From NCBI GenBank assembly GCA_964655775.1, contig CAZZNQ010000049.1, forward strand, positions 1 to 29,910: a stretch of DNA of 29,910 nt, read 5' to 3'. This DNA is from CAZZNQ01 sp964655775 (GTDB taxonomy: Bacteria > Planctomycetota > Brocadiia > SM23-32). Made by a program: the position numbers and the translations under genes. A model generated the notes under the pieces. That model made no database searches. It had not been told where the DNA came from and saw only the letters and a program-made list of their open reading frames with translations. Shown here piece after piece: positions 8,510-15,648 of this stretch (within the stretch, counting starts at the first letter, position 1; each line of letters opens with the position of its first letter).

Positions 8510-9636
8510 GACTCTATCACCTCGACGTTCGCACGGGGAACCGTAACAACGCGGCCGTCCGTCAGCTCCACGTCCATCACGCGCAAGCGTGCCTCGGTAT
8601 CGATGGTCGTGAGATCGGAGGTCAGCGATTTCACCGTCCCCATCATGCCGAAGAACGGCTCTCGGATCAACCGCACCCGGTCGCCCAGGCCGAGCCCGCC
8701 GGGCTCTTGCCCTTCGCTCTGCCGCATCTCGGCACCCGCGTCGCCCTCGAGGGGGACAATAACCTCCGGCCGCCGTACGCCGGCCCTTATCTGGGTGGCG
8801 CCGTTCACGCTGGCGGTGCGACCTTCGAGCTCTGCCAGAAGCGCGAAAGTGTTCGCCGCCATCGCCATCGGGCCGAACCCCTCCGTCAGCACCAGAGTCA
8901 GGCCGATGTCCTCGGAGCCTGTCACGGCGACGCCGATCTCGTAGCCGAGAAGACCGTCCAGGTCCTGCGCCGATATTCCCGCCCCGATCAAGGCCGCGGC
9001 GCCTACCTCTGCCGCTGCGCGGACTACGGACGGGTCGATCAGACCGCCGACCACCACTGCGCGTCCTCGCCAGCTCTCATCAACAGATTCTTCGGCCAGT
9101 TGCTCACTGGGCGACTGCGCCGCCGCCACGAGCCTGCCACTGCATTCGCCTCCAACGCCGAATATCCCCTGAATGACGGCGGCCTCGGCCTGGACCACGG
9201 CGCCCTCGTCCGGCAGGACTTTGGCGACGGTACCGCTCAGGTAAGCGTCGAGCTGCACCGGCTTAGGCGGCTGCTGGATCATCACCTGGCCAGTCACGGA
9301 CGAGATGGAATGGACGGTGCCGGCGACCGGCGATCTGCAGACCGAGCGAAGGAACCGAAGCCACGGCTGGGTCTCGGCGATTGGCTCATCCGCTTCCACG
9401 GATTCACCTTCCTGCTTCAGCATGTAGCGCTGCAGGTCCGGCGGCGGCACGCCAAGCCGGTCGGCGACCGGTACCGGATGGATATCCCCGGGCAATTCGG
9501 CGCGCGCAATCACGGTGTCCGCTTCAACCCGGTCGCCTTCCTGGACGAGGACCTGCCCCTTGAGCGGCAGCAGCCTTTCCTTCCACACGCTCGTGCGCCG
9601 GCTGATCTGCAGACCGGGTGTGTAGGCGTGTGCCAT
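8506..9636 (-). CDS. Barrel-sandwich-hybrid plus KOW-domain protein
   Basis: 376 residues, cytosolic, no signal peptide. The N-terminal part holds at least two segments with the lipoyl/biotinyl-like hairpin pattern 'KGxVLVxEGDxVxAxTVIA' (about 26-44, and a second around 105-150, ending in GTVAKVLPDEGAVVQ). No lipoyl or biotin lysine motif is seen, so these are probably structural sandwich barrels of the kind found in RnfC or RNA polymerase subunits. The middle (about 190-290) is alpha/beta. The last 65 residues resemble a KOW/SH3-like barrel (GDRVRLIREPFFGMMGTV, then DGRVVTVPRANVEVI). I chose the ATG at 9636 for its AGGAG site and its two-base gap from the GlmL-like gene. The frame is open further upstream, but that stretch only shadows the neighbour. 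An adaptor linking the ATPase to the membrane proteins is a guess. Confidence 0.85.
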   Translation of the reverse strand: MAHAYTPGLQISRRTSVWKERLLPLKGQVLVQEGDRVEADTVIARAELPGDIHPVPVADRLGVPPPDLQRYMLKQEGESVEADEPIAETQPWLRFLRSVCRSPVAGTVHSISSVTGQVMIQQPPKPVQLDAYLSGTVAKVLPDEGAVVQAEAAVIQGIFGVGGECSGRLVAAAQSPSEQLAEESVDESWRGRAVVVGGLIDPSVVRAAAEVGAAALIGAGISAQDLDGLLGYEIGVAVTGSEDIGLTLVLTEGFGPMAMAANTFALLAELEGRTASVNGATQIRAGVRRPEVIVPLEGDAGAEMRQSEGQEPGGLGLGDRVRLIREPFFGMMGTVKSLTSDLTTIDTEARLRVMDVELTDGRVVTVPRANVEVIES

Positions 9637-9638
9637 GG

Positions 9639-11450
9639 TCAGCTCCTTGCGCCCGATAAGTCGGCGTATGCCTGCATGGCGGCGGCCCATTCGCCTGCGG
9701 CTCTTCTGCGTTCCTCTGCGTCGGCCGGGAAGGCCACGGGCCGTCCGCGGCAGTCGATCACGAGTCCCACCTCGCCGCCGGTGCAGGTCTCGCTCCGTTC
9801 GTTTCCCGGTCCGGCGCCGAAGTCCACTCCGCGCCGCGGAGTCAGTTCCACCTCCGCCGTCTCGCCGTCGGTCAAAGGCAGCATGACCAGCTCGCCCCAG
9901 TTCATCTCTCCTTCGGTTGCCTCTGCACCCGTGCGGCGGATGGTGTAGTGAAGGCACGGCTTGCCGGGCCGGGGATTGCCCGTGGGCGCAACGCAGGTCC
10001 CCAGCGGCACCAGGCAGTCCCTCTCGAAGACCTGCACGGCCGCCTCCTCGTCGACGGTGCTCAGGACGCCCAGGTGCGGCATCATGAAGATGCTGTCCAC
10101 GGCGATCTGCGTGACGCCGACCGGCTCGAACGCGTCGATGAGCATCATCATCGCCTGCGACCGGCGCGGAGCGTGAGAGAGCACGCCCCCGCTGCCGACC
10201 AGCAGGTGCAGTTCGGCCATGTCGATCAGCGATTCGGAACCGGTCTGGGCGAAGGCTTCGGATACGTCCCGGGCGCGCTGCACGCCCTTCAGGCCGGTCA
10301 CCAGTGCCCGATGCTGCTGGAAGGCAAGCTGGAGCGCGCATCGAGCCAGGGCCTGTTCGAGCATCAGGTCCGGCACGGTCTGCGGGATCGTGGTCGGCCG
10401 GATCATCTTGTTCTTCACGCTGTTCTTCAGTTCAGCGGCATCGATCGGCTCCGGCAGCCACCGGGCCACCATCTCCACGCCGGCCTCGGCCAGCACGTTG
10501 GACACGCTGTAACTCATTCCCAGGTTGGCGCTGACGGTGCGGTTGAAGTCTTCCCCGAACACGCTGAACACGTCCGTGGTGGCGCCGCCGATGTCGACTC
10601 CCACCAGGTTGATGCCGCGCCGCCTGGCGGCCGCTTCCATGATCTTGCCCACGGCGGCCGGCGTCGGCATGATGGGCGCGCCGGTCCAGCGAATCAGCTT
10701 GTCGTATCCCGGCGCCTGAGCCATGACGTGGTGAAGGAACAACTCCTGTATCTGTTGCCGCGCCGGCCCCAGATTCTCGCGTTCGAGGGTGGGGCGCAGG
10801 TTCTCGGTGACGGTGAGTTCGGTGCAGTCCTCCAACGTCCGCCGGACCCCGTCGCGTGCGTCCCTATTGCCGGCGTAGATCACGGGCAGGCGGAAGTCAC
10901 TGCCCAGCCTGGGACGTGGGCGGGCGGCGGCGATGTACTCGGCCAGCTCCATCACGTGGGTGATGGTTCCGCCGTCCGTTCCGCCGCTCAGCAGAATCAT
11001 GTCGGGACTCAGGCTGCGCATCCGGTCGATCTTCTCGTGGGGTAGGCGCCGGTCGTTTGTTGCGATGACGTCCATGACGATAGCGCCCGCGCCCAGTGCA
11101 GCACGTTCCGCACTCTCGGCGGTCATGGACTTGACCGCGCCCGCGACCAGCATCTGGAGGCCCCCTCCGGCGCTGCTGGTGGAGATATAGACGTCGACGC
11201 CGCGGTCACCCTCGGCGGGGGTCACGATCCGGTCCCTCTGCAGGATCGTCCGCCCGGCAAGCTCTTGCACTTCCTCGATGGCGTTCAGCACGCCGCGCGT
11301 GACGTCCTCGAACGGTGCCTCGACGGTGGTGGGTGCCTCGCCGCGGAAAGTCTGGCGGTACCCCTCCGGTTTCCGCTCGATGAGTATGGCCTTGGTGGTG
11401 GTGCTGCCGCAGTCGGTGGCCAGGATTACGTTCAACGGTCCCTTCTGCAT
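9639..11450 (-). CDS. GlmL/MutL-like ASKHA-family ATPase
   Basis: 603 residues. The N terminus carries the acetate kinase/sugar kinase/Hsp70/actin phosphate-1 loop, ATDCGSTTTKAIL (11-23). Further family blocks are SSAGGGLQM (92-100), LLSGGTDGG (153-161), the phosphate-2 style GVDIGGATTDVFS (284-296) and VGSGG near 420. This layout matches GlmL (MutL), the protein encoded with adenosylcobalamin-dependent glutamate mutase, where it is thought to act as a reactivase or chaperone. Known GlmL proteins are about 460 residues, so this one carries roughly 130 extra at the C terminus. No glutamate mutase S or E subunit lies in the window. It is flanked by a 118-residue gene and the barrel/KOW gene, in an operon of membrane proteins. 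ATP binding is well supported; a mutase role is not. Confidence 0.9.
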   Translation of the reverse strand: MQKGPLNVILATDCGSTTTKAILIERKPEGYRQTFRGEAPTTVEAPFEDVTRGVLNAIEEVQELAGRTILQRDRIVTPAEGDRGVDVYISTSSAGGGLQMLVAGAVKSMTAESAERAALGAGAIVMDVIATNDRRLPHEKIDRMRSLSPDMILLSGGTDGGTITHVMELAEYIAAARPRPRLGSDFRLPVIYAGNRDARDGVRRTLEDCTELTVTENLRPTLERENLGPARQQIQELFLHHVMAQAPGYDKLIRWTGAPIMPTPAAVGKIMEAAARRRGINLVGVDIGGATTDVFSVFGEDFNRTVSANLGMSYSVSNVLAEAGVEMVARWLPEPIDAAELKNSVKNKMIRPTTIPQTVPDLMLEQALARCALQLAFQQHRALVTGLKGVQRARDVSEAFAQTGSESLIDMAELHLLVGSGGVLSHAPRRSQAMMMLIDAFEPVGVTQIAVDSIFMMPHLGVLSTVDEEAAVQVFERDCLVPLGTCVAPTGNPRPGKPCLHYTIRRTGAEATEGEMNWGELVMLPLTDGETAEVELTPRRGVDFGAGPGNERSETCTGGEVGLVIDCRGRPVAFPADAEERRRAAGEWAAAMQAYADLSGARS

Positions 11451-11479
11451 ACGGCTCCGTCCCCCGGCATGACAGCCTG

Positions 11480-11836
11480 TCAGGTCTCGTCGGGCTCGCG
11501 CCTGCCCGCGCGTTCCCGCTCCTCGATCATCTGCAGCAGTTCCTGAGCCGCCCCTCGTTGGCCCAGGACGTGGATCATCTCATCGCACTGCTCGGGCCGC
11601 AGCACGGACGCCGCAATCGGCTTGAGGAAGGCGGTAAGCTCTGAAGCGACAAAGTTCAGGGGCCTGGCCCCCTGCAGCAGGAACGTGGCCGGCGTGGCCA
11701 AACCGCGACGGACTATTCGGTCCGCAAGCCGCTCCATCCACCGGCGCTGCGGCTCCGTAAGCCGGCACTGAGAAGGTATGGCAAAGGCGTGTTTGACCTG
11801 CGCCCATAGTCCGCCGGTTTGTGGTTCGCCGGACAT
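11480..11836 (-). CDS. Small cytosolic protein leading the GlmL/DUF6754 operon
   Basis: 118-residue soluble protein, first gene of the operon. It is mostly helical, with a central conserved-looking stretch RGLATPATFLLQGARPLNFVASELTAF (described in parts: RGLATPATFLL, then RPLNFVASE) and a charged C-terminal helix (ELLQMIEERERA). I believe similar small proteins with the 'tPA-flE, PLnfv-SQ' pattern occur in other phyla next to uncharacterised membrane genes, but I cannot name a family. The ATG at 11836 is preceded by GGGGAC. An upstream in-frame extension of 14 residues lacks a ribosome site. The GlmL-like gene follows after 29 nt. The promoter at 11886-11914 is about 50 bp upstream. Confidence 0.75.
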   Translation of the reverse strand: MSGEPQTGGLWAQVKHAFAIPSQCRLTEPQRRWMERLADRIVRRGLATPATFLLQGARPLNFVASELTAFLKPIAASVLRPEQCDEMIHVLGQRGAAQELLQMIEERERAGRREPDET

Positions 11837-11846
11837 AAATGTCCCC

Positions 11847-11882
11847 GTAGTTGCTGACCGCGGTGGTGGTGCTCCCAACTAC
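11847..11882. promoter_or_regulatory. Inverted repeat in the leader of the GlmL/DUF6754 operon
   Basis: Perfect 7-bp arms GTAGTTG (11847-11853) and CAACTAC (11876-11882) flank a 22-nt GC-rich spacer. The repeat begins right at the predicted transcription start and ends about 10 nt before the start codon. It could be a repressor site or a 5'-leader hairpin. Confidence 0.5.
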
Positions 11883-11885
11883 CAC

Positions 11886-11914
11886 ATTGTAACGGGGCGC
11901 TTACGCACGGCCAA
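11886..11914 (-). promoter_or_regulatory. Sigma-70-type promoter of the GlmL/DUF6754 operon
   Basis: Read on the minus strand: -35 TTGGCC (11914-11909), 17-bp spacer, -10 TACAAT (11891-11886, five of six consensus bases). It is placed about 50 bp upstream of the 118-residue gene and could drive all seven genes. Confidence 0.6.
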
Positions 11915-11988
11915 CAGTAAGCGGGAACGGGGGGGAAAGGTGGTGCCGACGCAACGGAACGGGTGGAGTCCGAGCGAGACCGGTGGAC

Positions 11989-13392
11989 CTACTCGATGGT
12001 CTGGCCGGTCATCCTGACGCTCTGGACCCAGTCGTTAAGCTGCTGGCGGCGGTCGTCCAAAGTGGTGGCGCTCAGCGAGCACGGCACGGTGCTGATGAGG
12101 CCCAGGGCGGTGCCGATCTGCCTGGCCACCTGCTCGTTCTCCTCGTTGCGCGCCAGCGCGACCAGGTCTCCCAGGAACTGCTTGCCGGCTTCTTTGCCGA
12201 CCTCGGTCGAGGCCTGGTCGATGATCACGCGAAGCTGAATCTGCTTCTCATAGGCGGGCGGCGATCCCTGGAGAACGGCCATCGCATCCGCGATCTGCTT
12301 CTTGGCTTCCAGCGCCGGTTCCAGAAGCGAGCGTGCCTTCGGGCTAGCGTCGGCCGGTATGGCGTCGGCTCCGCCGAGCTGGTAAACGAGCACCGAGCGA
12401 TAGTCCTTGACGGGCTTTGCCGATTCCTCCGACGGGGAATCCATGTAGAGGCGCAGGGCGCGTTCCAACTGCGACCAGGCGAGGTCAATGTAGCGCTGCT
12501 GGGTCTGCCGTTTAAGGTTGTTGATCCATTCCTCGCGCCACGCTGCAACCTGCTCGTCGACGGGTGCGTTCGACGCAGCCGATGGGGGAAAGCCGACGCC
12601 GGAAAGCTGGGTGATTACCGAAACGACGGCCTGTTGGACATCGCTGCTCACTCCCTCGGCGAGCGCGTCCATCGCGGGGTCGATCGCTTCCAGGGCGCGC
12701 TTCTGCAACAGGGCCTGCTGGGCCGCCTGCCTCGTGGCAGCGTCGGTAGTGGTCAGCAACGCGCGCAGGTTAAGCTGCCAGGGCTGCTGGTCCGTCGGGG
12801 GCATTCTGTCTGCGTTCGCATTGGCCCATTTGTCCACTTCGGCGATCAGTGCCGGTGGCTGGAGGTTCTCCGGCCGCTGGACGGGGATGGAGTTGATACT
12901 CGCCAGTGCGATTCCGGGGCCATAGGCGGCCACCGACGGCAGGTCGGAGTAAAGCAGAGCCAGCAACTCTGCGTTAACCCGCCTTACTGTGTCGTTCGCG
13001 GAGGTCTGGCCTTCCCAGATCTTGCCAAGGGCTTCGGCGGCCAGATAGGCGACCTCCATGTTCGAGCTCTTCAACTGCTGGAGCAGTACGTCCGTACCTT
13101 CCTTGGCCTTGAGTTCGCCGAGGGCGACGATGCAGTTGAGCAGGTAGGCCGGACTCTCTGACGGATCGATATTGGGTATGGCGCCCACCAGCAGCGGCAC
13201 GGCATCCTGGCCGAAGTCGTCCACCAGCGTATTGCGGGCCTCTGGCATGTCGTAGTCTGCTGCCTCCCGCATCTGCGTGAGCGCGGCCTGCGCGGTCTGC
13301 GGTCCTTCCTCCACCTGGGCAAGTACTGGCGAACAAAGCAACGCAAAGACCAAGCATGCGGCGATGAGGGCCGCTTTTCCCTGTGAAGTCAT
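11989..13392 (-). CDS. Secreted HEAT-repeat-like protein
   Basis: 467 residues. A signal peptide covers about 1-26 (MTSQGK, then hydrophobic AALIAACLVFALL, cleavage after VLA). The mature part is almost wholly helical. Residues about 35-160 show HEAT/PBS-lyase-like units: VPLLVGAI, then LLNCIVALGELKAKEGTDVLL, then AYLAAEALGKIW (each given in part). Another unit follows around 235-275 (AAQQALLQKRALEAIDPAMDALAEG). Such repeats normally mediate protein contact in the periplasm. I chose the ATG at 13392 because the signal peptide starts there and a GGAG site lies upstream; the in-frame extension is not signal-like. No enzyme motif is seen. It stands alone with its own promoter at 13461-13489. The partner is unknown, but the adjacent operon with exported domains is a candidate. 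Confidence 0.82.
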   Translation of the reverse strand: MTSQGKAALIAACLVFALLCSPVLAQVEEGPQTAQAALTQMREAADYDMPEARNTLVDDFGQDAVPLLVGAIPNIDPSESPAYLLNCIVALGELKAKEGTDVLLQQLKSSNMEVAYLAAEALGKIWEGQTSANDTVRRVNAELLALLYSDLPSVAAYGPGIALASINSIPVQRPENLQPPALIAEVDKWANANADRMPPTDQQPWQLNLRALLTTTDAATRQAAQQALLQKRALEAIDPAMDALAEGVSSDVQQAVVSVITQLSGVGFPPSAASNAPVDEQVAAWREEWINNLKRQTQQRYIDLAWSQLERALRLYMDSPSEESAKPVKDYRSVLVYQLGGADAIPADASPKARSLLEPALEAKKQIADAMAVLQGSPPAYEKQIQLRVIIDQASTEVGKEAGKQFLGDLVALARNEENEQVARQIGTALGLISTVPCSLSATTLDDRRQQLNDWVQSVRMTGQTIE

Positions 13393-13460
13393 GGCGTTCC
13401 ACTCCGTCAGAGGGTATTTTCCAGTGCAACAGACCGCAGTACGGAACTCTGCCATGGCAT

Positions 13461-13489
13461 TTTCTAACAGAGCGGATAGGTCCAGTCAA
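13461..13489 (-). promoter_or_regulatory. Sigma-70-type promoter of the HEAT-repeat gene
   Basis: Minus strand: -35 TTGACT (five of six), 17-bp spacer, -10 TAGAAA (four of six). It gives a leader of about 60 nt before the ATG at 13392. Confidence 0.55.
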
Positions 13490-13550
13490 GCTCTTTTGGC
13501 GGAATCTCGCGCCTGAGGAGCCGCCGCCGAGGACAGCGCGGGAGGTCCGA

Positions 13551-13940
13551 TCACTTCTCAGTCGCGACGGTGGAGTCGCTTCGGTCGGCTTCCTCGAGCA
13601 GCTCTTTGCCGAAAAACGCGCAGGTGCCCTTCTTCTCGGGCAGCTCGTGGTCGAACAGCGGCCTCCGGAAATATGCGCAGCCACGGCAGTCCGGCACGTA
13701 CGTTCCTTTGCATCTCTTGGGCCTGCTGGGTGGCGTCCTGCGCTTCTTGGGAGCCGGCCGACTCCAGAAGCGTGGGGGCGCGTCGGCATCGTTGTCGCCG
13801 ACCATCACGGCGAGCAGCACCCCGAAAACGGGCAGGCACGCTCCGATGGTGCCCCACAGAGCGGGATTGCGGCCCTTCTGGCTTGCCACGAAGGCGCTGA
13901 ACAGACCGCACAGAATCTGGAAGGCGAAAAGATAGGCCAT
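13551..13940 (-). CDS. Two-TM protein with four-cysteine cytosolic cluster
   Basis: 129 residues. Two hydrophobic segments, about 3-20 and 26-47, form a membrane hairpin. They are followed by a basic Pro-rich linker (PAPKKRRTPPSRPKR) and a compact cysteine module, Cys77, Cys85, Cys88 and Cys107 (C-x7-C-x2-C-x18-C, with PDCRGCAYF at its centre). That spacing suits a small metal site (Zn or Fe-S), but no known family comes to mind. The ATG at 13940 has AGGGGGTG about 9 nt upstream; a GTG four codons earlier is possible. The gene is separated from the HEAT-repeat gene by about 160 nt holding the latter's promoter, so it is probably a separate unit. Confidence 0.72.
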   Translation of the reverse strand: MAYLFAFQILCGLFSAFVASQKGRNPALWGTIGACLPVFGVLLAVMVGDNDADAPPRFWSRPAPKKRRTPPSRPKRCKGTYVPDCRGCAYFRRPLFDHELPEKKGTCAFFGKELLEEADRSDSTVATEK

Positions 13941-13972
13941 TTTGGTCAACACCCCCTGTTCTTCTCATGTCC

Positions 13973-14001
13973 ATCCTACGTAGGCGCCCTCCGGTGCGCA
14001 A
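13973..14001 (-). promoter_or_regulatory. Possible promoter of the cysteine-cluster gene
   Basis: Minus strand: TTGCGC, 17-bp spacer, TAGGAT. Both hexamers match consensus at four positions, and the site is about 33 bp upstream of the start codon. Confidence 0.35.
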
Positions 14002-14035
14002 GAGGATTGCCGGACTGCGCGCCGGAGGGGCGGCG

Positions 14036-14065
14036 TTCGCACGCGACACCAAGATGCAATAACAT
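14036..14065 (+). promoter_or_regulatory. Possible promoter of the TSUP-TPR gene
   Basis: TTCGCA, 18-bp spacer, TAACAT, four matches each, about 68 bp before the start at 14133. It stands back to back with the opposing candidate promoter at 13973-14001. Confidence 0.33.
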
Positions 14066-14132
14066 GGTCGTGTGTTCGCGAGACGGCCTGCCAGGTCGCC
14101 CGTGCGCCCGGCAATCTGAGGGGAGTGTCCAC

Positions 14133-15629
14133 ATGCAGGTGCCCGATCTGACCACAGCGCAGTGGCTCGTAACCGGTTTCTCCGCCCTGCTTGTGGGATT
14201 GTCCAAGGCCGGCTTCGGCACCGGTGCCGGTATCCTTGCCGTACCCCTGATGGTTACCGTGCTGGGCCCGGCGGACATGCTTCCCGTGATGTTGCTGGTG
14301 CTTATTGCGGGCGACATATTCTCCGTCGTCCACTATCGTCGTGTACACCACGCCCGCAACCTCGCCATGCTGCTGCCGGGCCTTGTGCTGGGCATTCTGC
14401 TGGGATGGCTGGCGCTGGACTGGTTCCTGGAACTGCCGGACAGCCGCCTCTGGATGAAGAGGCTTATCGGCACCGTGGCGGTCACGTTCGTCTGCATTCA
14501 GTTCCACCGAATGCTGCGCGAGAGGCAGTCGGGTAACGCGTCCGAGCCGTTCCGCCCGGCTGCCTGGCAGGGAGTGTCTCTGGGCGCCTGCGCGGGTGTC
14601 ACCAGCACGCTGGCCCACGCCGGTGGCCCGCTGCTGTCGCTGTTCATGCTCCCGCAGCAGCTACCGCGGCAGGTATTCGTCGGCACGCTGATCAAGTACT
14701 TCTTCATCGGCAACGTCATCAAGCTGATACCATACTGGCGCGAAGGGTTGATGACGTCCGACAACCTCTCCCTGGCGCTGCTGCTGGTGCCGTGCGTTGT
14801 GCTGGGGACGCTGATCGGCGTTTGGATGAACCGTCGGTTCACCGACCGCGCGTTTCGCGTGGTTGTCTACCTGCTGGCCTTCGTCTTCGGGCTGTACCTT
14901 CTCTCGGGCATCGAGATCGGCGGGGCAGCGGGAGGGCAGGACGAGGCGAGAAGCCCGGCGCCGAACGCCTTTGAGCTGGCAAGCCGGGCATACGGTGCCG
15001 GAGACTTCGCGGGCGCCGGCCGGCTGTTCGGCGTAGCAGCGGCGAAGGGGCTGTCGCCCCACGCAGCAGCTTTCAACGGGGCCCTGTGCGCGTACCGGGA
15101 AGGTCGGTTTGGCGCCGCGGATGCCGGCTGGGCCGAGTTCACTGGTGCGACCGGCGGTCTGGTTCGCGCCCGTGCGATGCTGAACCGGGGCAACTGCGCT
15201 TTCCGCTCCGGCAGTTTCGGTCGCGCCGCGTATCTCTACGCAAAGACGGCTGCGGCCTGTGGAGAGTTGGACGCAGGTGGCGACCCAAATAGAGGCGGCT
15301 TGGTCCGCGAGGTCGAGAGAAGGGCGAGGCACAATCTGGGCGTCGCTCAAGGCAGACTCGTAGCGGAGGATGCGGGGCACCGGGCGAACGGCGAGGCCCG
15401 CAGACCGGCCACACGCGCCGGGGTTGACGAAAGGTTCGCCGAACCGGGCACGGGCGCCGTGTCCCTTGCCGGCCTCAAGCCCACCAACAGTCGCGTGGGA
15501 ATCGCGGGCGACGGGTCAGCGGGCGATCTGCCGGTGGAACGCCTGCTGGAGCAGTGCGTTCGACGGGACACCGGCCCGGTGGTGCGCGGCAGCAGCGTGA
15601 GGAAGAGCGCGAATTCGCTGCGGTGGTGA
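14133..15629 (+). CDS. TauE/SafE (TSUP) permease fused to a TPR-like C-terminal domain
   Basis: 498 residues in two parts. Residues about 1-262 form a sulfite exporter TauE/SafE family permease with about eight hydrophobic segments and the usual glycine-rich repeats: LLVGLSKAGFGTGAGILAVP near 18-37 and its second-half echo GACAGVTSTLAHAGGPLLS near 150-170. This family moves small sulfur or organic anions across the inner membrane. The tail from about 285 is TPR-like: ASRAYGAGDFAGAGRLF, AALCAYREGRFGAAD-type, then MLNRGNCAFRSGSFGRAAYLY and ARHNLGVAQ (all in part). This pattern resembles BatC-type TPR sequence. The last 90 residues look disordered. The ATG at 14133 follows GGGGAG at 7 nt; the frame is open 250 codons upstream but is antisense there. 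The substrate is unknown, and the fusion is unusual. Confidence 0.87.
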   Translation: MQVPDLTTAQWLVTGFSALLVGLSKAGFGTGAGILAVPLMVTVLGPADMLPVMLLVLIAGDIFSVVHYRRVHHARNLAMLLPGLVLGILLGWLALDWFLELPDSRLWMKRLIGTVAVTFVCIQFHRMLRERQSGNASEPFRPAAWQGVSLGACAGVTSTLAHAGGPLLSLFMLPQQLPRQVFVGTLIKYFFIGNVIKLIPYWREGLMTSDNLSLALLLVPCVVLGTLIGVWMNRRFTDRAFRVVVYLLAFVFGLYLLSGIEIGGAAGGQDEARSPAPNAFELASRAYGAGDFAGAGRLFGVAAAKGLSPHAAAFNGALCAYREGRFGAADAGWAEFTGATGGLVRARAMLNRGNCAFRSGSFGRAAYLYAKTAAACGELDAGGDPNRGGLVREVERRARHNLGVAQGRLVAEDAGHRANGEARRPATRAGVDERFAEPGTGAVSLAGLKPTNSRVGIAGDGSAGDLPVERLLEQCVRRDTGPVVRGSSVRKSANSLRW

Positions 15630-15648
15630 AGCTTCGAACCGCGGTGGC

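Noticed and set aside
9637..10341. N-terminal extension of the barrel/KOW gene over the GlmL-like gene
   Set aside because: The extension is Arg-rich shadow sequence; ATG 9636 has AGGAG and the normal two-base operon spacing.
9639..11450. Assignment as part of a working glutamate mutase system
   Set aside because: No GlmS or GlmE homologue is present, and the gene is embedded among membrane proteins.
13383..14132. 250-codon upstream extension of the TSUP gene
   Set aside because: It runs antisense to the cysteine-cluster gene and through a promoter region; the permease begins properly at 14133.
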